Source: SHLQ01 sp964517125
Lineage (GTDB): Bacteria > Actinomycetota > Acidimicrobiia > Acidimicrobiales > SHLQ01
Assembly: GCA_964517125.1 (NCBI GenBank)
Contig: CAZFBD010000013.1
Coordinates: 1-64,000 of the forward strand
Length of the DNA stretch: 64,000 nt
Direction: 5' to 3'
How positions within the stretch are numbered: the stretch's first letter is position 1; each line of letters opens with the position of its first letter. The notes beneath the pieces were generated by a model. That model saw nothing but the letters and a program-made list of their open reading frames with translations. It did not search any database and was not told the origin of the DNA. Made by a program: the position numbers and the translations under genes. Positions 42,276 to 50,335 of this stretch are shown one piece after another.

Positions 42276-43192
42276 GCGTGTGCTCCATCCTGGTGGTCTT
42301 CGGCCCCAGGAGCGGAGTCGTCGGCTGCGCCTTCATCCACAGATGCAGGCGTGTCATCCACAGCGGGACCGGCCGCGTCCTTCGCCGGAGCTGGGGTGTC
42401 CTCCCCCAGATCCAATTCAAGTCCAAGAACCTCGCGGGCGAGGTCCCGATACGCTGTAGCGCCCCGGTTTTCAGGGTCAAAGGTCGTGATTGGTTGGCCA
42501 TAGGACGGCGCTTCCGAGAGACGCACGACTCGGGGAATGACGATCTTGCAGACCTTTTCGCCAAAGTGTGCCCGAACTTCATCCACAACCTGGCCAGCCA
42601 GCTTGGTGCGGGCGTCATACATGACCAGAACGATCGTGGAGACCTCGAGAATGGGGTTCAGTTGTCGGCGAACGAGATCCACGTTGCCAACAAGCTGACC
42701 CACACCTTCCAGTGCGTAGTACTCGCACTGGATGGGAACCAGAACCTCGTTTGCGGCGACAAGCGCATTGATGGTGAGCAACCCAAGCGAGGGTGGGCAA
42801 TCGATGAACACGTAGTCGTAGTCGTCGCGAATCGGTGCCAGTGCATCGATCAACCGCCGTTCTCGGTTGAAGCCGGGAACCAGTTCGATTTCTGCACCCG
42901 CAAGATCCAGGCTCGAGGGAGCCACAAACAGACCCTTCACGTCGGCTGCAGGTTCGATGGTGTCTTCGAGCGGGGTGTCACCCAGAAGCACGTCGTACAT
43001 TGAATATTCAATGGCCCGTGGATTGATACCGAGGCCAGTGCTGGCGTTTGCCTGCGGATCAAGGTCGATCAACAGTACCCGCTTGCCATGTTCGGCAATT
43101 GCTGCGCCCAGGTTCACTGTGGTGGTGGTCTTACCCACACCACCCTTCTGGTTTGCGACAGCGATCACCCGCGTCTGAGATTCACCGGTCAT
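42272..43192 (-). CDS. parA: Chromosome partitioning ATPase ParA
   Basis: A 306-residue ParA/Soj ATPase: the deviant Walker A motif KGGVGKTTTTVNLGAAIAEHGKRVLLIDLDPQANAS, YVFIDCPPSLGLLTINALVAANEVLVPIQCEYYALEGV (Walker B region), and SEAPSYGQPITTFDPENRGATAYRDLAREVLGL. An Ala/Asp/Glu-rich tail of about 50 residues is extra. ATP-bound ParA dimers coat DNA and pull ParB-parS complexes apart. Two parS sites lie in the 190 bp upstream. Confidence 0.97.
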   Translation of the reverse strand: MTGESQTRVIAVANQKGGVGKTTTTVNLGAAIAEHGKRVLLIDLDPQANASTGLGINPRAIEYSMYDVLLGDTPLEDTIEPAADVKGLFVAPSSLDLAGAEIELVPGFNRERRLIDALAPIRDDYDYVFIDCPPSLGLLTINALVAANEVLVPIQCEYYALEGVGQLVGNVDLVRRQLNPILEVSTIVLVMYDARTKLAGQVVDEVRAHFGEKVCKIVIPRVVRLSEAPSYGQPITTFDPENRGATAYRDLAREVLGLELDLGEDTPAPAKDAAGPAVDDTPASVDEGAADDSAPGAEDHQDGAHA

Positions 43193-43270
43193 AGGTCGCC
43201 AACCCTACAGCTCGGACCCAGTGCCGTCAGCAACCTCCGCCGGTTTCTTTCCACCAGTGCACCCCGGAAG

Positions 43271-43286
43271 TGTTTCACGTGAAACA
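43271..43286. promoter_or_regulatory. parS site 1
   Basis: TGTTTCACGTGAAACA is a perfect match to the widely conserved bacterial parS consensus. It lies 79 bp upstream of parA. ParB nucleates here. Confidence 0.95.
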
Positions 43287-43346
43287 GTTGCCCGACTCGT
43301 GGGCCGCGGGCTCAACAAACCTCCGCTGCGACGCCATCAACGAGAC

Positions 43347-43376
43347 GTCTGCATGTTTCACGTGAAACATGCAGAC
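43347..43376. promoter_or_regulatory. parS site 2 inside a 30-bp perfect palindrome
   Basis: The 16-bp parS consensus TGTTTCACGTGAAACA (43354-43369) is extended on both sides by GTCTGCA/TGCAGAC to give a perfect 30-bp palindrome with 15-bp arms and no loop. It begins 6 bp after the rsmG stop, so in RNA it could also act as a terminator hairpin. Confidence 0.93.
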
Positions 43377-43381
43377 GGTGC

Positions 43382-44142
43382 TCAGAAGAGCGGTTTCTTG
43401 TTGGCACCCTTGCGGGGAAGTCGGCTCAATTCGTCTGCTGTGCGCTGAAACTGCAGATACCGACCGGCTTCTGTTGTCCACTCCTGCACGAAGGAAAGCC
43501 CACACGCTCTGAGCGGTTCTGTGGGCCAACGGAGGTCGACAATGGTGTCATGGGGCTCGCTCACCACCAGGAAGCCCGCAGAACGCAGCAGGGNNNNNNN
43601 NNNNNNNNNNNNNNNNNNNNNNNNNNNNNNNNNNNNNNNNNNNNNNNNNNNNNNNNNNNNNNNNNNNNNNNNNNNNNNNNNNNNNNNNNNNNNACAATGG
43701 TGTCATGGGGCTCGCTCACCACCAGGAAGCCCGCAGAACGCAGCAGGGGAGCCGCCATTTCGGCCGTGAGCGCTGGTGGACCGAATGATCGGGCCGTCAC
43801 CCAGTCGGCTGTGCCTCTATGGTGTGACCATCCGACGACCTTGGCGTCCTCTCCGGAGACCTCAACCCGGTCGGTGAACCCGAGGCGATGGATACCTCGG
43901 ACCAACATCTCCGCTCGACTGGTTCGGCGTTCGATCAACAACCATGTTGTCTCTGGGAACGCTTCGGCGAGAACCAGTCCCGGAAGACCAGCCCCAGATC
44001 CGAGATCGACGATCTTTCCACCAAACTGTGGGCCACCGCGAAAACGAACAAACCCCATGGCGTGTTCGCCATGGGGTTTGCCATTGTCACCGAATTGTCC
44101 CGCCTGAATACCTTCTTGGAGGAGGAACGTGGTGTCTCGCAC
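43382..44142 (-). CDS. rsmG: 16S rRNA (guanine(527)-N7)-methyltransferase, interrupted by a spurious gap
   Basis: The N-terminal part (from GTG 44142) carries the SAM-binding motif KIVDLGSGAGLPGLVLAEAFPETTWLLIERR and the RSFGPPALTAEMAAPLL segment typical of RsmG/GidB. The gene then runs into 100 N at 43594-43693. The 55 bases on the left of the gap (43539-43593) are identical to the 55 on the right (43694-43748), so removing the gap and one copy restores a single frame of 201 residues ending LPRKGANKKPLF at the TGA 43382-43384. The enzyme methylates G527 of 16S rRNA. The N-terminal region before the SAM motif is shorter than usual. It is the last gene of the rpmH-rnpA-yidD-yidC-jag-rsmG run. 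Confidence 0.88.
43594..43693. other. Assembly gap (100 N) flanked by identical 55-mers
   Basis: The sequences 43539-43593 and 43694-43748 are identical over exactly 55 bases, the length of a typical de Bruijn k-mer. Merging them restores rsmG in frame, so the gap probably has zero or negative true length. Confidence 0.97.
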
Positions 44143-44149
44143 CAGTTGA

Positions 44150-45160
44150 TTATGCCGGGCGGATCACCACACGACGACGGGGTTCTTCACCCTCGGAGCC
44201 GGTCTCGACGCCATCCATGTCGTTCAGGGCATCGTGGACGACCTTGCGGTCGGCCGGGCCCATGGGCTCCAGAACCTTCTCATTGCCCGATTCAGCCACA
44301 TCAGCGGCGATCTTGCGAGCAAAGTCCTGCAGCGCTGCGGTGCGGCGTTCCCGGTATCCGGCGACGTCGACCCGGAGGCGTTCGGTCTTTGCGCCGTCAG
44401 CCTCACGCTGAACAACGGTGCGGGTCAGTTCCTGCAGGGCGTTGAGGGTTGATCCCTTGGGACCAACAAGGAGTCCGAGCTCGCTACCAGTCACGGACAT
44501 TTCGATTGCGTAGTCGTCGGCTTCCTCGGCAACAACGGCAACGGCGCCCTCCATGTCAAAGACGTCGAGGATTCCCTCGAGGAAGTCTGTTGCGACCTTT
44601 TCCTGCTCTTCTCGGCTGAATTCGTGCTCCACGTTGCCCTTCTTTTCTTTCTCCGAACCGGTGTTTGCGGCCGCAGCGGCCGTCCGACCACCGTTCTGCG
44701 AACCATTGTTGCGCTTTTCTGGGGCCTTGGCTGCCTCGCGCGGCTTTTCTGCTGCCTTGCTCTCCTGCCGCTCGCCATTGTCGGCCTTGGTATTGTTGGA
44801 CTTGCCCTGTCCGCCGCGGTTGTTCCCGCCGCCCTGGCTGCTGCTCTGACGGCCGCCGTTGGACTTGCCCTGTCCGCCGCGGTTGTTCCCGCCGCGACCC
44901 TTGCCCCCACCGCCATTACCGCCGCGACCCTTGCCCCCACCGCCGCCGCTGCGGCGACGTCCACGGTCATCCTTGGCTGCCGGCTGCTTCGGGCGTACTC
45001 GCGCCCGAATCTTGGCTTCGGTCTTCACCCGACCAAAGAGGCCCTTTTGGACGTCATTGACGACGTCAAACTCTGCTTCGTCGGCGACAATCCCGAGCTG
45101 ATCGAGCGCATTGCTCTTCGCTTCGTCGATCGAGCCGCCAGATGTGGTGATCCAGTCCAT
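44150..45160 (-). CDS. Jag/KhpB-type RNA-binding protein with long low-complexity linker
   Basis: A 336-residue protein with a Jag-N domain (residues 1-60: WITTSGGSIDEAKSNALDQLGIVADEAEFDVVNDVQKGLFGRVKTEAKIRARVRP), a KH domain (ATDFLEGILDVFDMEGAV...IEMSVTGSELGLLVGPKGSTLNALQELTRTVV) with the G-x-x-G loop, and an R3H domain (RERRTAALQDFARKIAADVAESG...DRKVVHDALNDMDGVET). Between them lies a linker of about 110 residues, very rich in Gly, Arg, Asn and Ser with repeated RGGN and GGQGKSN units. KhpB proteins bind RNA and influence cell elongation and division. The gene is 3 bp after yidC. Confidence 0.9.
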   Translation of the reverse strand: MDWITTSGGSIDEAKSNALDQLGIVADEAEFDVVNDVQKGLFGRVKTEAKIRARVRPKQPAAKDDRGRRRSGGGGGKGRGGNGGGGKGRGGNNRGGQGKSNGGRQSSSQGGGNNRGGQGKSNNTKADNGERQESKAAEKPREAAKAPEKRNNGSQNGGRTAAAAANTGSEKEKKGNVEHEFSREEQEKVATDFLEGILDVFDMEGAVAVVAEEADDYAIEMSVTGSELGLLVGPKGSTLNALQELTRTVVQREADGAKTERLRVDVAGYRERRTAALQDFARKIAADVAESGNEKVLEPMGPADRKVVHDALNDMDGVETGSEGEEPRRRVVIRPA

Positions 45161-45163
45161 TGC

Positions 45164-46390
45164 TTACCTCTTCTTTTTCTTGCGCGCCTTGGGCTGCACC
45201 TGAGCGCGTGCGCTCCCTTGTCGACCGCTGGAATTGCGGCCTGGTGCAGTACTGGGCTTGGTTTTTGCGTTCGATCCGGCGGAGTTTTTCTTCGCCGGCT
45301 TCTTCTGTCCGCCAGACTTGTTGCCGTTGTTCTTGGCGTTTCCGCCCTTGTTGCCGTTGTTCTTGGCGTTTCCGCCCTTGTTTCCNNNNNNNNNNNNNNN
45401 NNNNNNNNNNNNNNNNNNNNNNNNNNNNNNNNNNNNNNNNNNNNNNNNNNNNNNNNNNNNNNNNNNNNNNNNNNNNNNNNNNNNNCCGTTGTTCTTGGCG
45501 TTTCCGCCCTTGTTTCCACCGGACTTGCCGTCCTGAGCGGCGGAGTTCTCACGGTTCTTGCGGACCTGAGCGCCAAGCGAGTCCTCGCCGTGGTACATCG
45601 ACCGGGTGATGTAGTACTGCTGGCCAATGCGATACAGGTTGGACACGAAGAAGTAGACGACGATGGCTGCCGGCAACGTGAACGAGAAGACCGGGAGGAA
45701 GTACGGCATGATCTTCATGATCATGTCCTGTGTCGGGTTGGCGGCTGCGCCAGTGTTGCGGCTGCGAATCATCTTGTGCTGGAACCAGCCAGTGACACCA
45801 ACGATGAGGACCAAAAGCAGGTACGGGAAGGCAGTGACGGGGCCGTCGCCCAGCACCTGACTGGCCGCACGGGAGATGTCGAAGCCAAAGCTGGTCATCT
45901 CGTTGGTCTGTGACAGCTCCAGCCACAGGTCTGACGTGTGATCGAGGTACGCCGGGTTGAACAACGCTGCGTCTGTCGCCTCGAACTTCGTTGTGGTCGC
46001 GGGCGCTGCGATCTGACCGACAACCTGGCCAAGCTGTGAGCCAACGTCGGTGGCACGGCGGGTGAGGCCCAGGATGACCCGGTAGAGCACCAGGAAGACG
46101 GGGATCTGGAACAACATCGGCAGGCAGCCGCCGACCGGGTTGATGTTGTTGTCCTTGTAGAACGCCATGAGCTCGGCGTTCATCTCTTCGCGCTTGTCCT
46201 TGGGATACTTGTTCTGAATTGCCTTCAGCTCGGGCTGCAGAACCTGCATCTTGAGCATCGATCGTGTGCCCTGCAGCGTCAGTGGTGTTGAGACGACGAG
46301 GACACCCAACGTCAACAGTGCAATGGCACCTGCCTTGGAACCGGTGAGGTCGTAGAACCAGGAGAGAATGGATGCAATCAGATCGAACAT
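45164..46390 (-). CDS. yidC: Membrane protein insertase YidC with Gly-Asn-Lys repeat tail (contains assembly gap)
   Basis: A YidC/Oxa1 insertase with about five hydrophobic segments: IASILSWFYDLTG, AIALLTLGVLVVSTPLTLQGTR, the cytoplasmic hairpin (LQPELKAIQNKYPKDKREEMNAELMAFYKDNNINPVGGCLPMLFQIPVFLVLYRVI), SQVLGDGPVTAFPYLLLVLIVGVTGWFQ, and MPYFLPVFSFTLPAAIVVYFFVSNLYRIGQQYYI. It inserts membrane proteins alone or with SecYEG. The C-terminal tail, with repeated GNKGGNAKNN units (30-bp repeats), is positively charged and probably contacts ribosomes. The N-run 45386-45485 falls in this repeat, so the true tail length is unknown. Confidence 0.92.
   Translation of the reverse strand: MFDLIASILSWFYDLTGSKAGAIALLTLGVLVVSTPLTLQGTRSMLKMQVLQPELKAIQNKYPKDKREEMNAELMAFYKDNNINPVGGCLPMLFQIPVFLVLYRVILGLTRRATDVGSQLGQVVGQIAAPATTTKFEATDAALFNPAYLDHTSDLWLELSQTNEMTSFGFDISRAASQVLGDGPVTAFPYLLLVLIVGVTGWFQHKMIRSRNTGAAANPTQDMIMKIMPYFLPVFSFTLPAAIVVYFFVSNLYRIGQQYYITRSMYHGEDSLGAQVRKNRENSAAQDGKSGGNKGGNAKNNXXXXXXXXXXXXXXXXXXXXXXXXXXXXXXXXXXGNKGGNAKNNGNKGGNAKNNGNKSGGQKKPAKKNSAGSNAKTKPSTAPGRNSSGRQGSARAQVQPKARKKKKR
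45386..45485. other. Assembly gap (100 N) within the yidC tandem repeat
   Basis: The gap lies inside a 30-bp tandem repeat. The 32 bases to the right of the gap repeat the bases at the left edge, so the assembler probably could not count the number of units. True size is unknown. Confidence 0.96.
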
Positions 46391-46611
46391 TCGTTCGCCT
46401 TTCGAACAGGAACGGGGTCATGTCCATGACCGCCCCAGGGATGACAGCGACAGATTCGACGAACACCCAGCCAGGAACCCTTGAACAACCCGTGTTCCTG
46501 GATGGCTTCGTCGGTGTAGTGCGAGCAGGTCGGCGTGTATCGACAGGTGGGAGGGCGTGAGGATGACCAGGCCTGGTAGACCGAGATGATCCCGCGCGCC
46601 AACCGAGTCAC
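46378..46611 (-). CDS. yidD: Membrane protein insertion efficiency factor YidD
   Basis: A 77-residue YidD. It has the family core ARGIISVYQAWSSSRPPTCRYTPTCSHYTDEAIQEHGLFKGSWLGVRRICRCHPWGGHGHDPVP with the CRYTPTCSHY cysteines and RRICRCHPW. It assists YidC. Start GTG 46611 overlaps the rnpA stop by 4 bp, and its end overlaps the yidC start by 13 bp. Length is typical. Confidence 0.93.
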   Translation of the reverse strand: MTRLARGIISVYQAWSSSRPPTCRYTPTCSHYTDEAIQEHGLFKGSWLGVRRICRCHPWGGHGHDPVPVRKANECSI

Positions 46612-46997
46612 GATGATGCAGATCCTTGATTTTTCAAGGAACGTTCGTCATTCGAACGTTTCAGATCATTGACTTTGTTCACCACGTCGGTCACCTGTGT
46701 ACGGAGTTCCTCATACGTCAGATCTCGAGCCGAAGGGAACACGATGAACATCATCGCGCCACCCGGCAGTTCGAGACCGGCAGCTCGATGTTCTTCGAGC
46801 AACCCTCGAATACGTCGACGGATCCGGTTTCGGACAACTGCAGGACCGACTTTTCTCGAAATTGCGTAGGCCACCCGGAGCCGGTCGCCCGGTGATTGAG
46901 CCTCGAGATGCCGGAGCCGCAGATGCGACGAACGCACACTTGTGCCCGCTGTGCGGAGCTGTGCAAACGTCGCCCGGTCGGAAATACCCCGAATCAA
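46608..46997 (-). CDS. rnpA: Ribonuclease P protein component
   Basis: A 129-residue RnpA: RLRVAYAISRKVGPAVVRNRIRRRIRGLLEEHR is the conserved RNR motif with basic helix, and DLTYEELRTQVTDVVNKVN the C-terminal helix. With the RNA subunit it cuts the 5' leader of tRNA precursors. The best start is TTG 46997, which overlaps the rpmH stop (TTGA), coupling the two genes; no ATG or GTG exists between there and the conserved core. Longer upstream readings run antisense through rpmH. Confidence 0.88.
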   Translation of the reverse strand: MIRGISDRATFAQLRTAGTSVRSSHLRLRHLEAQSPGDRLRVAYAISRKVGPAVVRNRIRRRIRGLLEEHRAAGLELPGGAMMFIVFPSARDLTYEELRTQVTDVVNKVNDLKRSNDERSLKNQGSASS

Positions 46998-47128
46998 GCA
47001 GCGATCTTGTGACGGCCCTTGCGGCGGCGGTTCTTGAGAACTTCGCGGCCGGCTCGGGTAGACATGCGGCTGCGGAACCCATGCTTCTTGGCCCGCTTGC
47101 GGACGTTTGGCTGGTAGGTGCGCTTCAT
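46994..47128 (-). CDS. rpmH: 50S ribosomal protein L34
   Basis: 44 residues: MKRTYQPNVRKRAKKHGFR at the start and RKGRHKIAA at the end, an unmistakable L34. It is the first gene of the rpmH-rnpA-yidD-yidC-jag-rsmG run that leads away from dnaA. Its TGA overlaps the TTG start of rnpA. The longer open frame upstream to 47233 is not needed. Confidence 0.97.
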   Translation of the reverse strand: MKRTYQPNVRKRAKKHGFRSRMSTRAGREVLKNRRRKGRHKIAA

Positions 47129-47508
47129 TGTGGCTCCGGTTGTCGGGGGGTCGAGAGCGGTGCAAACCCAGGCGATTCTGCTCAGGGATGTCGAGGAAGG
47201 GACACACGCGCCACCCGTACCCGGGTAGAACAACTTTCCACGCTAGGCCCAACAGGCCGCGCGTTCCAACCACTCGCGGGCGCGAAGTCGATGATGCACA
47301 GCGCGGAACGTGTCCGCTGTGGACACTGTGGATCACCACAACGCGCCAAAATTCGCGCGTACACAACGAAAAATGGCCTGTGTTCCCGGGGAGGACGCGG
47401 TTATCCACAACGCGATTGGATCACCACCGAGTCGCGCGCGAAGGTGAGTGACTGGCAGATGTCCACATCTGTGGAATCGCCTGTGGAAAATTCGGGAGTA
47501 GGACGATC
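47129..47508. other. rpmH-dnaA intergenic region with DnaA boxes (part of oriC or dnaA promoter)
   Basis: 380 bp without a gene. It contains a perfect DnaA box TTATCCACA at 47401-47409 and several near matches on the opposite strand: TGTGGACAC (47318-47326), TGTGGATCA (47327-47335), TGTGGAATC (47470-47478) and TGTGGAAAA (47482-47490). It separates rpmH from the oppositely oriented dnaA, so both promoters should lie here. DnaA probably binds for autoregulation and/or initiation. Confidence 0.75.
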
Positions 47509-48909
47509 GTGTACCAAGCTGGAGAATTGTGGACCACCTGTTCGGATCTGATCCGCGCCCAGGTGTCCGATGTGGTCTGGAACACGACGTTTCGTGAACT
47601 CGAGGCCATCGATCTCACCACGGACGAAATCATCGTCGCCGTTCCCTCCCGCATGGTGAAGGACCGCATCGAGGCCCGCTATCTGGGCATCGTGCGTGAT
47701 GCACTCACCGAAGCGAACGAACGACCGCTTGAAATGAAGCTCGAAGTGCGCGTTGGTGACTCCACACTTCTGGGCCTCGACAGCACGGTCCTTGATCTGA
47801 CCGGCGATGGTCCGAAGCTCGAAGTGAGCCTTCCCGAACTCCCAACGGAGCCCGAGGTCGTGCAGCCGGGGCAGGGGATGGAAGAACCAGCCGACCGGTA
47901 CACCTTCGACGACTTCGTCACCGGCACCGGCAACCGGTTTGCCCATGCCGCCGCCCTGTCCGTGGCGGAAACACCAGCCAAGTCGTACAACCCGCTGTTC
48001 ATCTACGGCGACGCCGGTTTGGGAAAAACCCACCTGCTTCGTGCAATCGCCAACTACGTGAACACCCACTACCCACACTTCTCGGTTCGCTACGTCTCCA
48101 CCGAGACCTTCCTGAATGAGTTCGTCGACGCCATTCGTCAGAACACCACGATCCAGTTCAAGCGCCGCTATCGCGAGATCGACGTGTTGTTGGTCGACGA
48201 CATTCAGTTCGTCGAAGGCAAGGAAGGTCTGCAGGAAGAGTTCTTCCACACCTTCAACACCCTGCACCAGGCCAACCGTCAGATCGTTCTGACCTCGGAC
48301 CGCCCACCCGACAGCATCCCCACCCTCGAGGATCGCCTGCGCAGCCGTTTCAAGATGGGGCTCATCACCGACATCCAGCCGCCCGACATCGAAACCCGCA
48401 TGGCCATCCTGCAAAAGAAGGGCGAGAACTCCAAGCAGGTCATTCCCCACGACGTGCTGCTCTTCATCGCCGAACGGGTGAAGGACAACATTCGAGAACT
48501 CGAGGGTGCCCTCATTCGTGTGACCGCCTACGCGAACCTCACCGGCGAGTCCCTCACCATTGAACTCACGCAGCGAGTTCTCGGCGATCTACTCACGAGC
48601 CAACAGCCCCGACAGATCACGCCACGAATGATCCTCGATGAGACCTCGGACATGTTTGGCTTCTCCATCGACGAGATCATTGGAGCCAGCCGACGCCGGC
48701 CGCTTGTGACGGCACGGCAGGTCGCCATGTATGTGTTCCGTGAAGTCACCGACCTCTCCTACCCGGCGATCGCCCGTGAATTTGGCGGTCGCGATCACAC
48801 CACCGTCATTCATGCCGTCGACAAGATCGGCAACCTCATGGCCGAACGGCGTCAGATCTACGACCAGGTCACCGAACTCACGACGCGGATCAAGAACACG
48901 AGCCGATGA
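47509..48909 (+). CDS. dnaA: Chromosomal replication initiator DnaA
   Basis: A 466-residue DnaA starting at GTG 47509. Domain I (LWTTCSDLIRAQVSDVVWNTTFRELEAIDL), a short acidic linker domain II (about residues 100-130), the AAA+ domain with Walker A GDAGLGKTH (near residue 168) and Walker B LLVDDIQFVEG, and domain IV with the DnaA signature GGRDHTTVIHAVDKI. It opens the origin by binding the 9-mer boxes on both sides of its own gene. Domain II is short compared with Streptomyces. All landmarks are intact. Confidence 0.98.
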   Translation: MYQAGELWTTCSDLIRAQVSDVVWNTTFRELEAIDLTTDEIIVAVPSRMVKDRIEARYLGIVRDALTEANERPLEMKLEVRVGDSTLLGLDSTVLDLTGDGPKLEVSLPELPTEPEVVQPGQGMEEPADRYTFDDFVTGTGNRFAHAAALSVAETPAKSYNPLFIYGDAGLGKTHLLRAIANYVNTHYPHFSVRYVSTETFLNEFVDAIRQNTTIQFKRRYREIDVLLVDDIQFVEGKEGLQEEFFHTFNTLHQANRQIVLTSDRPPDSIPTLEDRLRSRFKMGLITDIQPPDIETRMAILQKKGENSKQVIPHDVLLFIAERVKDNIRELEGALIRVTAYANLTGESLTIELTQRVLGDLLTSQQPRQITPRMILDETSDMFGFSIDEIIGASRRRPLVTARQVAMYVFREVTDLSYPAIAREFGGRDHTTVIHAVDKIGNLMAERRQIYDQVTELTTRIKNTSR

Positions 48910-49238
48910 ACGTCACCCCGGGTCGTCGTTGTGGTTTCTCTCGAAACTGCAAACCGCGCGAACGTTCGCGCGACGAGTGTTCACAGGTGGGGAAATCCTG
49001 TGGATAACACGACAACGCGCGCTGGACGCGGCTGTGGAGTTGCAGGACGAATCTGTGCACGGGCAGATTGTCATCCACTGGTTGCGTCACTGCACACTGG
49101 CAAGCTGTGGACCGCAGTGGATGAAGGCTGAATGGCGATTTCTTGAGAAATCAAGGGAAAATGACGTTCATCCACAATCCACACGCCTACTTTCTCCATT
49201 ACCGAATCTGAATCTGAACACCAAAGAGATGTGGAACC
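48910..49238. other. Probable oriC (dnaA-dnaN intergenic region)
   Basis: 329 bp between dnaA and dnaN, the standard actinobacterial oriC place. A perfect DnaA box TGTGGATAA occurs at 48999-49007; related 9-mers are TGTGGAGTT (49033-49041), TCATCCACA (49168-49176) and CAATCCACA (49175-49183). A more AT-rich patch at 49137-49200 contains the inverted repeat GATTTCT-TG-AGAAATC (49137-49152) and may be the unwinding element. Confidence 0.82.
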
Positions 49239-50330
49239 ATGAAATTTCGATGTGAACGAGATGTGCTCCTCGAAGCATTGACCACCGCTGGTCGAGCTGT
49301 TGGCGGACGTGCTGGCAATGTCGCACTCTCCGGAATCCATCTGCAGCTTTCCGGCGATCAGCTGCGAGTCACCGGTTCCGATCTGGATCTGACGATCTCT
49401 CGGGAGCTCACGGTCGGCGGCGACACCGATGGTGTTGTCGTGATCCCATCGAAGCTCATTGCCGACATCGTTCGTGCGCTCGGTCCTGGCGCGGTCGACA
49501 TCATCGTCGAAGGCGAAGAAGTGCAGATCACGGCTGGCCGGTCGGAGTTCTCGATTCGTTCAATCCCCACCGATGACTTCCCCCGGCTCGGCACACCCAC
49601 GGCCAACGAGGTCACGCTCAGCTCTGAAGATCTGGCTGAGGCACTCAAGCAGGTCGTCAAAGCAGCATCTGGCGACGACTCACGCCCGATCCTCACCGGT
49701 GTGTTGTTGGCACCCGAAGGCGAAGGCCTTCGCCTGGTCTCCACCGACTCGTACCGCTTGGCCGTTCGCGATCTTCCCGGAACGTCGCTGCTCGAATCGG
49801 ATCAGTCGGTTCTCGTGCCGTCCCGAGCACTCTCGGAACTCACTCGAATCCTGGGCGAACACGACAGCGTGGCTCTTCGCCTCGGCGAACGCGACGCAAG
49901 CTTCGAAGCCGGCGGCACGCAGGTGGTCACCCGACTCATCGAAGGTGAGTTCCCGAACTACCGCGGACTCATCCCGGACACGTACCCGAACAAGCTCACC
50001 GTCGGTCGCAGCGAACTCCTCGATGCCGTTCGACGCGTTCGGCTCATGGCCCAGGAGGCCACCCCGATCCGACTCAACATGAGCGCCGATGGTCTCGAGC
50101 TCGTGGCGGTGACCCAGGACGTTGGTCAGGCCCAGGAAGTTCTCGATGCCGTGTACGACGGCGACGATCTCACGGTCGCCTTCAACCCCGAGTACCTCAT
50201 CGATGGAATCGACGTGACCGCAGGTGAGGAAATCACGCTGCAAACGGTCGACGCACTCAAGCCAGCGGTCATGCGCGGCGCCGATTCAGAAGACTTCCTG
50301 TACCTGCTCATGCCGGTTCGCGTTTCCTGA
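49239..50330 (+). CDS. dnaN: DNA polymerase III beta sliding clamp
   Basis: A 363-residue three-domain clamp: MKFRCERDVLLEALTTAGRAVGGRAGNVALSGIHLQLSGDQLRVTGSDLDLTI opens domain I, TGVLLAPEGEGLRLVSTDSYRLAVRDLP is in domain II, and FNPEYLIDGIDVTAGEEITLQTVDALKPAVMRGADSEDFLYLLMPVRV closes domain III. The dimer encircles DNA and tethers polymerases, including DinB. It is not followed by recF and gyrB; the next gene is convergent with only 5 bp between ends. Confidence 0.97.
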   Translation: MKFRCERDVLLEALTTAGRAVGGRAGNVALSGIHLQLSGDQLRVTGSDLDLTISRELTVGGDTDGVVVIPSKLIADIVRALGPGAVDIIVEGEEVQITAGRSEFSIRSIPTDDFPRLGTPTANEVTLSSEDLAEALKQVVKAASGDDSRPILTGVLLAPEGEGLRLVSTDSYRLAVRDLPGTSLLESDQSVLVPSRALSELTRILGEHDSVALRLGERDASFEAGGTQVVTRLIEGEFPNYRGLIPDTYPNKLTVGRSELLDAVRRVRLMAQEATPIRLNMSADGLELVAVTQDVGQAQEVLDAVYDGDDLTVAFNPEYLIDGIDVTAGEEITLQTVDALKPAVMRGADSEDFLYLLMPVRVS

Positions 50331-50335
50331 ACCCA

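Noticed and set aside
44624..45913. A 429-codon plus-strand frame over jag and yidC
   Set aside because: It looks hydrophobic and Leu/Ala-rich only because it mirrors the Gly/Asn/Lys repeats; it crosses a gap and opposes two certain genes.
46608..47408. RnpA of 266 residues
   Set aside because: The N-terminal half would run through rpmH in another frame and into the dnaA upstream region; the conserved RnpA core begins after TTG 46997.
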